From NCBI GenBank assembly GCA_017628935.1, contig JAGBYC010000024.1:1-5889 (forward strand): 5,889 bases of DNA. The letters run 5' to 3'. Below, piece by piece: positions 1-5,700 of this stretch (position 1 is its first letter; the number at the start of each line of letters is the position of its first letter). The notes beneath the pieces were generated by a model. That model did no database searches, was not told the DNA's origin, and saw only the letters and a program-made list of their open reading frames with translations. The stretch comes from Clostridia bacterium (lineage in GTDB: Bacteria; Bacillota; Clostridia; Christensenellales; Borkfalkiaceae). The position numbers were made by a program, and so were the translations under genes.

Positions 1-57
1 AAAAGCCGTTGAAACGGTTAATATTAAGGTTAAAAGTTTAAGTAAAAACGCTTTCAT
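1..57 (-). CDS. N-terminus of an exported protein (partial, runs off left edge)
   Basis: Only the first 19 codons are in the window, reading MKAFLLKLLTLILTVSTAF. Two lysines are followed by an almost wholly hydrophobic stretch and small residues, which is what the start of a Sec signal peptide or a first membrane helix looks like. The start is well supported: an AAGGAG ribosome binding site (64-69) sits six bases before the ATG, the strongest in the window. Although too short to rank as an open reading frame on length, the combination of ribosome binding site, -10 box and twin palindromic operator upstream makes it a real gene start. It is transcribed in the same direction as the operon to its right but is separated from it by that operon's terminator, so it is an independent and probably regulated unit. 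The product's function cannot be told from this fragment. Confidence 0.75.
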   Translation of the reverse strand, partial: MKAFLLKLLTLILTVSTAF

Positions 58-72
58 AATACACTCCTTAAC

Positions 73-95
73 AAATGTAACAAAATGTTACATTT
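73..95. promoter_or_regulatory. Operator-like perfect palindrome, site 1 (10-bp arms, 3-bp centre)
   Basis: The bases at 73-82 (AAATGTAACA) are exactly complementary to those at 86-95, with AAA between. The 17-base core at 76-92 is TGTAACAAAATGTTACA. It covers the expected transcription start (about 89-90) of the left-edge gene, so a bound protein would probably block initiation. The core fits the published GlnR/TnrA box outline TGTNA-N7-TNACA, but TetR- and MarR-type repressors use similar palindromes, so the regulator is not identified. There is no T-tract after it, so it is not a terminator. Confidence 0.7.
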
Positions 96-101
96 ATTAT
101 A
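96..101 (-). promoter_or_regulatory. -10 box (TATAAT) of the left-edge exported-protein gene
   Basis: Read on the minus strand, 101 down to 96 is a perfect TATAAT. Transcription would start near 89-90, leaving a leader of about 32 bases that contains the AAGGAG site. No good -35 box exists at 17 bases: AGAATA lies at that spacing, and a TTGAGA at 122-127 lies 20 bases away, too far for normal use. The promoter may therefore need an activator or be intrinsically weak. The box lies between the two palindromic operator sites. Confidence 0.6.
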
Positions 102-117
102 GTAACATTACGTTACA
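101..117. promoter_or_regulatory. Operator-like imperfect palindrome, site 2 (GTAAC-N5-GTTAC)
   Basis: AGTAACATTACGTTACA at 101-117 repeats the half-sites of the neighbouring site at 76-92 with the same five-base spacing, GTAAC then GTTAC. The two centres are 25 bp apart (84 and 109). This copy occupies the spacer between the -10 box and the -35 region and touches the -10 box by one base. It is less symmetrical than site 1, as expected of a secondary binding site. The remaining sequence from 118 to about 180 is AT-rich and shows no gene. Confidence 0.6.
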
Positions 118-182
118 ATATTCTCAAGAAATTTTAATTTAAGGGCAAATATAATAGAACTTAAAATAATTTAAAAGCAAAT

Positions 183-210
183 AAAAAAACGGTATTAAAC
201 CGTCTTTTTT
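183..210 (-). terminator. Intrinsic terminator closing the feoAB-pseudouridine synthase-hydrolase operon
   Basis: A five-base-pair stem (ACGGT at 189-193 with ACCGT at 199-203) encloses a five-base loop, and on the minus strand it runs into seven Ts (183-189). The hydrolase stop codon (195-197) lies inside the loop, so the hairpin is built from the last codons of the gene. A run of six Ts also follows on the plus strand (205-210), so it could act in both directions, though no plus-strand gene ends here. The stem is short, so strength is uncertain. Confidence 0.7.
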
Positions 211-1160
211 AATTTATTGTGATATTCCTTTATACAGTACTGCCAAAACTCATCTTCTAACTCAATATAATTAGCGTTATCTACGATAAAACTCATACCG
301 TGGCCGGCGTTTTTAAAGGTTTTAACGGTAATTAAACTAGGGTTAATGCTGGCTAATTTTGTACTCATTTCAACGGGCACTAACTTGTCTGTTTCCCCGT
401 GCACTATATAGGTAGGAATTTTTACCTTTTTAAGCGCCTTTTCAGCCGACGTTGCGTTAAGGTTAACCCCACCGAATATAAACGCTCCAAGCCAAATAAA
501 CGGCCATAAAATCCACGCTGGTAACTTCATATCGTTACTAACAACTTTGTTGATAATATCTTTAGGCGACGAGTACGGACAGTCTGCCCAAATACCTATA
601 ACGTTTTTAGGCAAGTTAAGGTCGCTTGCCATTAAAACGGTTGCTCCACCCATACTTACACCCGAAATAGTTATAAGGGTATTTTCGCCAAATCTATCTA
701 CAATATAATTACACCAAGCAACAACGTCGAACCTTTCTTTTATTCCGAAAGAAATTGTTCGCCCTTCGCTTTTACCGTGTGCGCGATGGTCTACAACTAA
801 ACAGTTATAACCCCTTTCAAACGCCACTTTATTGCCACCACACATATCGCGTTCGGCACTACCACGATAACCGTGGAATTGTAATAAAATAGGCGCTCCG
901 TCAACGAAATGATAGTATCTACCAAATAATTTTAACCCGTCGTGTGAAGATATGGTTATATGTTCGCATTTTCTACTTTGCATATCTTCTATCATTTTAT
1001 AAATAAAGGCGTTGGCTTCTTCGGGTTGGTCTTCATCAGGAATATCGTATACGTTACTGATGCGTTTTTTAGGCGAATAAAACGCCATTTTATAAGCAAT
1101 CATACTTATTATTAAAGTAATAATAAGTAAAACGCCTAAAACTATTAAAACTTCTATCAT
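195..1160 (-). CDS. Membrane-anchored alpha/beta hydrolase (YqkD-like)
   Basis: A 321-residue alpha/beta-hydrolase-fold protein, probably a serine esterase or peptidase-like hydrolase of unknown substrate. Residues 4-24 form one hydrophobic helix, after which the catalytic domain would probably sit outside the membrane. Visible motifs are HG in LLQFHGYRG (96-97, oxyanion region), VVDHRAHGKSEG (about 122-133), the nucleophile elbow GVSMGG with Ser169, the acid Asp258 in HGETDKLVP, and the base His287 in NAGHGMS. The full catalytic triad is thus intact, and length and layout resemble Bacillus YqkD-type proteins. The start codon overlaps the stop of the upstream pseudouridine synthase gene in ATGA, and a GGGGTG ribosome binding site (1166-1171) lies five bases before it inside that gene, so the two are probably translationally coupled. 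It is the last gene of the operon. The family is clear; the substrate is not. Confidence 0.9.
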   Translation of the reverse strand: MIEVLIVLGVLLIITLIISMIAYKMAFYSPKKRISNVYDIPDEDQPEEANAFIYKMIEDMQSRKCEHITISSHDGLKLFGRYYHFVDGAPILLQFHGYRGSAERDMCGGNKVAFERGYNCLVVDHRAHGKSEGRTISFGIKERFDVVAWCNYIVDRFGENTLITISGVSMGGATVLMASDLNLPKNVIGIWADCPYSSPKDIINKVVSNDMKLPAWILWPFIWLGAFIFGGVNLNATSAEKALKKVKIPTYIVHGETDKLVPVEMSTKLASINPSLITVKTFKNAGHGMSFIVDNANYIELEDEFWQYCIKEYHNKLKKTV

Positions 1161-1987
1161 TTGTTCACCCCGTAAACTTCGCGTAAAAGTTTGAATTCTT
1201 TACCACTTAAATATTTAAGCGCGCCACCAGTTTCAAAGGCTATTTTGTACGCCGTTAAGCGTTGACCTTTGGCTTTATATAAGGCGTTAATTTTCATATT
1301 ACCGTACTTTCCGTCGCCTATAATAAAGTGACCTTCGTGCGCTAAGTGGGCGCGAATTTGGTGCGTTTTACCAGTAACTAATTCAACTTCAAGTAGCGAC
1401 GTTCCACCACTACATTTAAGCGTTTTATACTTAGTTATAATTTTAACTGAATTTTCTATTTGGCGCTTGAAAATTTTAACGGTACTTTCTTTTGCGTTTT
1501 TAATTAAATACGCCGTTAAAGTGCCTTCCTTTTCATTAAACGAACCGTAAACTTCGCATAAATAATACTTTTTAACGGTGCGATTTTTAAAAGCGTTTAA
1601 AAGTTCAGCATTTGCCGTTTGGTTAAGCGAAAAACATAAAATACCGTCAGTATTTCTATCTAAACGGTGGCAAAGTTCTGCCGTAGGATACGTTTTTTTA
1701 ACAACAAGTTCGTAATCTTCACTGGTAATGCCGGTAGGTTTATCGCAAATTAAAAGGTTTTCGTCGATATAAATAACTGAAATTTCGTAAGTTTTTTCAC
1801 CGTCGTAATAAACTGAAATTTCGTCGCCAAGCGACACGATAACGTCTTTATTAACCCTAACTCCGTTAACCTTAATATCTTTTTTACGAAGTAGTTTCAT
1901 TACCGTACCGTACGAAATTGCGCCTTGGTATTTTTCAATTATAAAGTTTGATAATTTTGAGTATTTATCGCAATTAAAAACCTTCAT
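1157..1987 (-). CDS. RluA-family RNA pseudouridine synthase with S4 domain
   Basis: A 276-residue enzyme predicted to isomerise uridine to pseudouridine in rRNA or tRNA in the cytoplasm. An N-terminal S4-like RNA-binding domain covers roughly residues 12-60 (IKVNGVRVNKDVIVSLGDEI). The catalytic domain follows: motif I LLICDKPTG (78-86), motif II HRLDRNTDGIL (107-117) with the catalytic Asp110, KKYYLCEVYG (139-148), and motif III from VTGKTHQIRAHL through GDGKYG (204-229). All active-site elements are present, so the enzyme should be active. Which RNA position it modifies cannot be read from sequence, because RluC, RluD and several Bacillota paralogues share these motifs. The ATG overlaps the feoB stop in ATGA, and an AAGGAT ribosome binding site six bases upstream (1994-1999) is embedded in the last feoB codons. 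Sitting between an iron transporter and a hydrolase is unusual company and implies shared transcription rather than a clear shared pathway. Confidence 0.93.
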   Translation of the reverse strand: MKVFNCDKYSKLSNFIIEKYQGAISYGTVMKLLRKKDIKVNGVRVNKDVIVSLGDEISVYYDGEKTYEISVIYIDENLLICDKPTGITSEDYELVVKKTYPTAELCHRLDRNTDGILCFSLNQTANAELLNAFKNRTVKKYYLCEVYGSFNEKEGTLTAYLIKNAKESTVKIFKRQIENSVKIITKYKTLKCSGGTSLLEVELVTGKTHQIRAHLAHEGHFIIGDGKYGNMKINALYKAKGQRLTAYKIAFETGGALKYLSGKEFKLLREVYGVNK

Positions 1988-3774
1988 TTTTTTATCCTTA
2001 AAAGTTTAATTATTAGTAGTAAAACGGCAAGTATTACCGTTATAATTTTTACGGCGTTTACAACCATAAAAGCGTAAATATAATAACTTGCTAAAAGTGG
2101 AACTATTAGTTGTAAAAGCGCAAGTTTTAGGGTGAATTTTTTGCCTATTTCTGCACTTAATACGCCAAGCGCCGTTACGCAAGGCACGTACGCATACACA
2201 AAAAACGTTAACGCTAGTAGGCTTTCGCTTGTAAGCGTTAAGCCGTTTGGATATAGCGTAATTAAAGTAGATAAAACGCCTTCTTTAGCGAAAATTCCTG
2301 CTAAAAGCGACGATGCCAAGCGCCCGTCTGTTATGCCGATAGGGTACGTTATAAACTTAATAGCGTTGCCCACGGCGTAAATTATACTTTTACTGTAATC
2401 GCCGTTAGCGTACGTTAAATTTACGGTTACGCTTGATAGTAAATTTACACTAAGTGATATTATAAATATCACGGTGCATATTCTTATTATAAACCCTTTT
2501 GCGTTTATAAGCAAGGATTTTACGTAGTTTTTAAGGGTAGGAATTCTGTACGGTGGCAATTCTATTACTAACGGTAGCCTTTTTTCTTTGCCGGTAACGG
2601 TGGTGAAAATTTTTAGTTCTACAAGTCCAACGACAACGCCTAACAAGTAAACGGTTGTTATAAATAAAAAGGGAGCGCGTGAAAACGACGACAAATAACT
2701 TATTACTGGTATTTTTGCACTGCACGGCACGAAAGCGCTTATTAACGCCACGCGTTTACGTGATTTTACGTTTTCAAGCCCACCCGACGCACCTATTGAT
2801 AACGCCGTACAACCAAACCCTATAAAAATGCTAAAAACTGCCCGTCCGTTTAAGCCCGTTTTTGCTAAAAGTTTTTCACTTACGTATGCTAAGCGTGACA
2901 TATACCCCGATTCTTCAAGCAAGCATAACGCCGAATAAATTATTAACGTTTGTGGTAAAAATGAAAACACGCCCGACAATGCGTTTAACACGCCTAATAC
3001 TACCACGTTTTTTAAAAAAGGGTTAACGCTATTTTTAGTTAAAAACGCGTCTACTATGCCGTTAAAATTTTCAAAAACGTTGCCTAAAAAATCACTTACG
3101 GGAACGCCTATACCGTAACTTCCAAACGCTAAGTAAAAAGTTATAAAAACTAAAACAAAAAATATAGGCACTGCCGTTTTTGCGTTTAGAGTGAGCGCGT
3201 CTAACCTTCCTTGCGCGTACGTAGGCGCGCGATATATTAAGGATAGGTTATTAAAAAGGTTTTCGCTAACGGGCGTTAATAACGGTTTGTAATTTATAAT
3301 GGCGTTTTTAATTTGTTGTATGCCTTTACGCGTGTTAAATTCGCCGTAAACAACGGGGCAATTAAGCAAAGTTTTAAGTTTAGCAAAGTCAATTTTGCCA
3401 CCACGCTTTGTAAATTCGTTTACCATATTAACGGCAACTATAACTTTTTTGCCGTTTTTAAGTAAGTTTACAACGTTTTTTAACGCCGACGGCAAGGTTA
3501 CGCTTTCAATAACGTATAAAATGATGCCGTTAGTTGAAACAACTTCTTTCACGGCAAGTTTTTCTTCAAGTGTGGTAGGCTTAAGTGAATACGCGCCCGG
3601 CAAATCGTACACGGTATACTCTTTACCCATAATTTTAGCGCGTTTAGATAGCGTAGACGTAGTTACGCCGTGCCAGTTACCCGTTTTGGCGTTTCCACCA
3701 GTTAAGCCGTTAAATACCGTGCTTTTACCAGCGTTAGGCATACCTGCAATAATAATTTTATTAAAATTATTCAT
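1984..3774 (-). CDS. feoB: Ferrous iron transport protein B, compact and atypical
   Basis: A 596-residue FeoB, the inner-membrane Fe(II) transporter with an N-terminal G domain. G1 is GMPNAGKST (11-19), followed by NWHGVTT (G2, 33-39) and DLPG (G3, 57-60). The G4 motif is NMVN (116-119) instead of NMxD, and the G5 region YGEFNTRKG (143-151) lacks the usual SA. Fewer than 40 residues separate the G domain from the linker RLDALTLNAKTAVPIFF (190-206), so the helical GDI domain is largely missing. The membrane part is typical: EESGYMSRLAY (287-297), GFGC (319-322), PCSAK (350-354), IELPPYRIPTLKNYVKS (404-420), AKEG (496-499) and YVPC (529-532), with roughly eight to ten helices and two gate repeats. 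GFGC is followed by TALS rather than the common NVPA. The start overlaps feoA by eight bases (ATGAATAA), with a weak AGG-containing ribosome binding site upstream, so translation is probably coupled. Total length is below many FeoB proteins, mostly because of the GDI loss. Confidence 0.95.
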   Translation of the reverse strand: MNNFNKIIIAGMPNAGKSTVFNGLTGGNAKTGNWHGVTTSTLSKRAKIMGKEYTVYDLPGAYSLKPTTLEEKLAVKEVVSTNGIILYVIESVTLPSALKNVVNLLKNGKKVIVAVNMVNEFTKRGGKIDFAKLKTLLNCPVVYGEFNTRKGIQQIKNAIINYKPLLTPVSENLFNNLSLIYRAPTYAQGRLDALTLNAKTAVPIFFVLVFITFYLAFGSYGIGVPVSDFLGNVFENFNGIVDAFLTKNSVNPFLKNVVVLGVLNALSGVFSFLPQTLIIYSALCLLEESGYMSRLAYVSEKLLAKTGLNGRAVFSIFIGFGCTALSIGASGGLENVKSRKRVALISAFVPCSAKIPVISYLSSFSRAPFLFITTVYLLGVVVGLVELKIFTTVTGKEKRLPLVIELPPYRIPTLKNYVKSLLINAKGFIIRICTVIFIISLSVNLLSSVTVNLTYANGDYSKSIIYAVGNAIKFITYPIGITDGRLASSLLAGIFAKEGVLSTLITLYPNGLTLTSESLLALTFFVYAYVPCVTALGVLSAEIGKKFTLKLALLQLIVPLLASYYIYAFMVVNAVKIITVILAVLLLIIKLLRIKK

Positions 3775-4009
3775 TGTTATCGCCTACCTTTTCAACCAAA
3801 ATGGTGGCGCAAATTTCGTTAGAAAGCGCAACTAACCTACCCTCTACTAAAATTAACGCACACGCATTTTTACTACTTTCACGAATAACCGTTATTTTGC
3901 TACCTTGTTTAACGTTAAGGTCGTATAAGCGTGATAAAATAATATTATTACTAAACTCTACCTTTAAAATATTAAGTTTGTTATTTATTTTAGCATCTAT
4001 TAAATACAT
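3767..4009 (-). CDS. feoA: FeoA-domain protein, first gene of the feo operon
   Basis: An 80-residue protein with the size and layout of FeoA, a small SH3-like cytoplasmic protein thought to bind FeoB and tune iron uptake. The stretch from about residue 25 to 73 fits the family: LSRLYDLNVKQGSKITVI corresponds to the conserved RLxxLGxxxGxxVxVL segment, and the region around LVEGRLVALSNEICATILVE to the closing strands that end in AxxIxV. The ATG at 4009 must be the start, because an in-frame TAA lies three codons upstream. No Shine-Dalgarno is present before it; instead a perfect TATAAT lies five bases upstream, suggesting a transcript that begins at or beside the ATG. It overlaps feoB by eight bases. 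The identification rests on pattern and context rather than a long conserved motif, but the feoB neighbour makes it strong. Confidence 0.9.
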   Translation of the reverse strand: MYLIDAKINNKLNILKVEFSNNIILSRLYDLNVKQGSKITVIRESSKNACALILVEGRLVALSNEICATILVEKVGDNNE

Positions 4010-4014
4010 AATAG

Positions 4015-4020
4015 ATTATA
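4015..4020 (-). promoter_or_regulatory. -10 box of the feoA operon, placed for a leaderless transcript
   Basis: On the minus strand 4020 down to 4015 is a perfect TATAAT, followed by CTATT and then the feoA ATG. Initiation six or so bases after the box would fall on the start codon itself. At 17 bases upstream the -35 position reads TGCTTT (4038-4043), a poor match that overlaps the T-tract and stem foot of the preceding gene's terminator. No separate Fur- or MntR-like palindrome is visible here. Confidence 0.55.
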
Positions 4021-4033
4021 TGTTTAATTTAAC

Positions 4034-4062
4034 AAAAAAAGCACGGTAATTACCGTGCCTTT
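4034..4062 (-). terminator. Intrinsic terminator of the surface-protein gene
   Basis: The 18 bases at 4041-4058 (GCACGGTAATTACCGTGC) are a perfect palindrome that forms a GC-rich seven-pair stem with an AATT loop, or a longer stem. On the minus strand it is followed at once by seven Ts (4034-4040). It begins 16 bases after the stop codon of the gene at 4075-5490. The plus-strand side is also T-rich. Its core, ACGGT with ACCGT, is the same as in the terminator at 183-210. Confidence 0.88.
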
Positions 4063-4074
4063 TATTTAGTTTAA

Positions 4075-5490
4075 TTATTTATCTGATTCTTCAGCTTTAA
4101 CAACCTTTTCTTCTTTCTTGTCTTTTACAGGAATGAAAAGAACAATTATTAAACCGATTAACGCTGCAGCTGAAATACATAAGAAGATGAACGGAGCAGT
4201 GTTAACTGAAAGCCAGTCTTCAAAACTTGCTTTAAATTCAACGGTTGTGAATTTTTCGCTTACCTTAATTGCTTTAGTTGTAGCAGTTTTTGGTGTGCTG
4301 TCGTTAGAATAAACTATTGCTTTTACGCGATAGTAACCTTTTTTGTTAGGAGTAAACGTAAGTGAACTTGAAAGTTCTACTTCATTATAAACTTGCCAAG
4401 CGCTTTCAACGTTAATATCTTTTTCGTTTTCGCAATATTCTAAAACGTATTCAACGGTTAAGTCAGAACCCTTAATATCAAACGAAACGTTTTTATATTC
4501 ATAGTCGATATAGCCGTTTTCTTGATAGCTTGAATTTGCGCTAACGTAAGGTTCAGTTTCAGTAATTTCAAAAGTGAAAATAGGAATTATACGTTCGTAA
4601 TTAAGGTCAGCCTCAGTAACTTCAAGTTCATTTTCAAGTTCTTCGTCTTCAAAATATTCAAGGTTGCCACCGTGGTTAGAAACGTAAACTTGTTTACCAC
4701 TTGACACTAAAGTTACTTTATAAAAACCGTCAAGCTTTTCAAGTAAGTTTTTAGTTGAAATTGAAAGTGCGCTTTCTTCGTTGCCGATAAAAAGTTCGTC
4801 AGTTGAGAAAGTTGCGTAAAATCTATAAGTGCCGGCAGTAGTAATATCAAACGACGACGTAGTTGTTGAATAACTTGTTGCGCCACTAACAGCGTAATAA
4901 ATAGTTTTAGTTAACGCTGAATAGTCAAGGTTTGCAAAGTTTAAAATTGGTTCGAACGAAGGAGCAGTATAATTGCTACCTACTTTTAAGCCGTTAGCCT
5001 TTTCAGTAACGCTATCAGCGTATTTTGTAAGTGCCGTGCTATCGTTTGTTTTGTATGATAACTTACCTTTAAAATCGCTTGCGTTATTAGAAATTTTTAA
5101 CGTGAACGATTCTTCTAAGCCAGTAGTTGATACGGTAACATTATATTCGCCTACTTTTGTAAATTTTGATTTAATTTCGCTTGAAACGTCTTGACTACCT
5201 TTAGCGTAAGTAAGCGTAGCAACAACGCCCTTCATTGCATCAGCGTCGTCAAGCGTAACCATTGCGCCGTTTTTATAAACTTCAACGCCACTAACTTTAA
5301 CGGTAATTTCGCTTGCTTCTACTTCGTTAAACGCTTCGTTTTTAATATCATAAACAAAATCAACGCTACGTGGAGCAATTACGTCTGCTTCGCTTGCGTT
5401 AGCAACTATATTTTTAAATGAGAAAATAGGCGCGATAAGTAATGCGCATAATGAGAATATGAAAATTTTTAATGCGTTTTTTCTAAACAT
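4075..5490 (-). CDS. Secreted, membrane-anchored surface protein with repeated beta modules; family not recognised
   Basis: A 471-residue protein with the layout of a cell-surface protein. Residues 1-33 form a signal peptide (MFRKNALKIF, then a hydrophobic core, with likely cleavage near VANAS), and residues 431-453 form a single helix followed by the charged tail KDKKEEKVVKAEESDK, which should stay in the cytoplasm. The 400 residues between are rich in Ser, Thr, Glu and aromatic residues. They repeat a strand motif of the type G-x-Y-x-V: GEYNVTV (114-120), GTYRFYATF (220-228), GFYKVTLV (255-262) and GYYRVKAIV (385-393). These resemble the last strand of Ig-like or PKD-like beta sandwiches, so three or four such modules are inferred. 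No LPxTG sorting signal or catalytic motif is seen. The start is supported by an AGAGGT site (5498-5503) seven bases upstream and a consensus promoter. The gene stands alone between its own promoter and terminator. Adhesin, receptor or structural roles are all possible. Confidence 0.9.
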   Translation of the reverse strand: MFRKNALKIFIFSLCALLIAPIFSFKNIVANASEADVIAPRSVDFVYDIKNEAFNEVEASEITVKVSGVEVYKNGAMVTLDDADAMKGVVATLTYAKGSQDVSSEIKSKFTKVGEYNVTVSTTGLEESFTLKISNNASDFKGKLSYKTNDSTALTKYADSVTEKANGLKVGSNYTAPSFEPILNFANLDYSALTKTIYYAVSGATSYSTTTSSFDITTAGTYRFYATFSTDELFIGNEESALSISTKNLLEKLDGFYKVTLVSSGKQVYVSNHGGNLEYFEDEELENELEVTEADLNYERIIPIFTFEITETEPYVSANSSYQENGYIDYEYKNVSFDIKGSDLTVEYVLEYCENEKDINVESAWQVYNEVELSSSLTFTPNKKGYYRVKAIVYSNDSTPKTATTKAIKVSEKFTTVEFKASFEDWLSVNTAPFIFLCISAAALIGLIIVLFIPVKDKKEEKVVKAEESDK

Positions 5491-5550
5491 TTAATATACC
5501 TCTACAAGCAATAAAAATTTAACTTGTTATAACGTCAATATTACTTTAAT

Positions 5551-5579
5551 ATTTTACTATTTATATTTAATTTTGTCAA
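5551..5579 (-). promoter_or_regulatory. Consensus sigma-A-type promoter of the surface-protein gene
   Basis: On the minus strand TTGACA (5579-5574) is followed after exactly 17 bases by TAAAAT (5556-5551). The start of transcription would be near 5544, giving a leader of about 54 bases before the ATG at 5490. This is the best promoter in the window and suggests steady, high expression. The flanking sequence is very AT-rich, which may act as an UP element. Confidence 0.8.
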
Positions 5580-5584
5580 CGCTT

Positions 5585-5608
5585 TAATTAAAATTATACT
5601 TTTAATTA
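5585..5608. repeat. AT-only inverted repeat in the divergent promoter region
   Basis: TAATTAAAA (5585-5593) is exactly complementary to TTTTAATTA (5600-5608), with TTATAC between. It starts five bases upstream of the -35 box of the surface-protein gene and about 70 bases upstream of the plus-strand -10 box. It could be an operator or an UP element. In such AT-rich DNA a nine-base match is also possible by chance. Confidence 0.4.
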
Positions 5609-5675
5609 CCTAATATTTACTATTTTTGCACCACTATGTATAAAAAGTAACTCAATTTACCCTTTTTGCGTAAAA

Positions 5676-5681
5676 TATAAT
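5676..5681 (+). promoter_or_regulatory. -10 box (TATAAT) of the MntP/YtaF-like gene
   Basis: A perfect TATAAT lies 19 bases before the ATG at 5701, so transcription would begin near 5688 with a leader of only about 12 bases holding the GGGAT ribosome binding site (5692-5696). At 17 bases upstream the -35 position reads CAATTT, a weak match. The short leader leaves no room for a manganese (yybP-ykoY) riboswitch between this promoter and the gene. Confidence 0.5.
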
Positions 5682-5700
5682 ATCTTACTACGGGATAAAA

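Noticed and set aside
6..17. Short palindrome CCGTTGAAACGG inside the left-edge coding sequence
   Set aside because: Five-base arms with a two-base loop within codons and no T-tract; likely chance given the frequency of CGTT/AACG in this genome.
76..92. Interpreting site 1 firmly as a GlnR or TnrA box
   Set aside because: The outline matches, but the inner bases are more palindromic than needed and neither a nitrogen gene nor the regulator is in view, so only the operator, not the regulator, is claimed.
150..155. Plus-strand TATAAT between the left-edge gene and the hydrolase operon
   Set aside because: No plus-strand gene follows, no -35 partner is evident, and such hexamers are common in AT-rich DNA.
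3395..3835. Plus-strand open frame of 146 codons opposite the feoB 5' end
   Set aside because: It lies antisense to the conserved G domain of FeoB, has no ribosome binding site that I can see, and its translation resembles no family; it is a by-product of the codon bias of feoB.
3774..4049. Plus-strand open frame of 91 codons opposite feoA
   Set aside because: It mirrors feoA and extends into the terminator and promoter region; feoA on the other strand has a recognisable domain and operon context.
4041..4058. Perfect palindrome as a Fur or MntR operator for feoA
   Set aside because: It is GC-rich, followed directly by seven Ts after a stop codon, and unlike the AT-rich Fur box; a terminator explains it better.
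4973..5421. Two plus-strand open frames (4973-5194 and 5191-5421) opposite the surface-protein gene
   Set aside because: Antisense to a complete gene with signal peptide, promoter and ribosome binding site; no start signals of their own.
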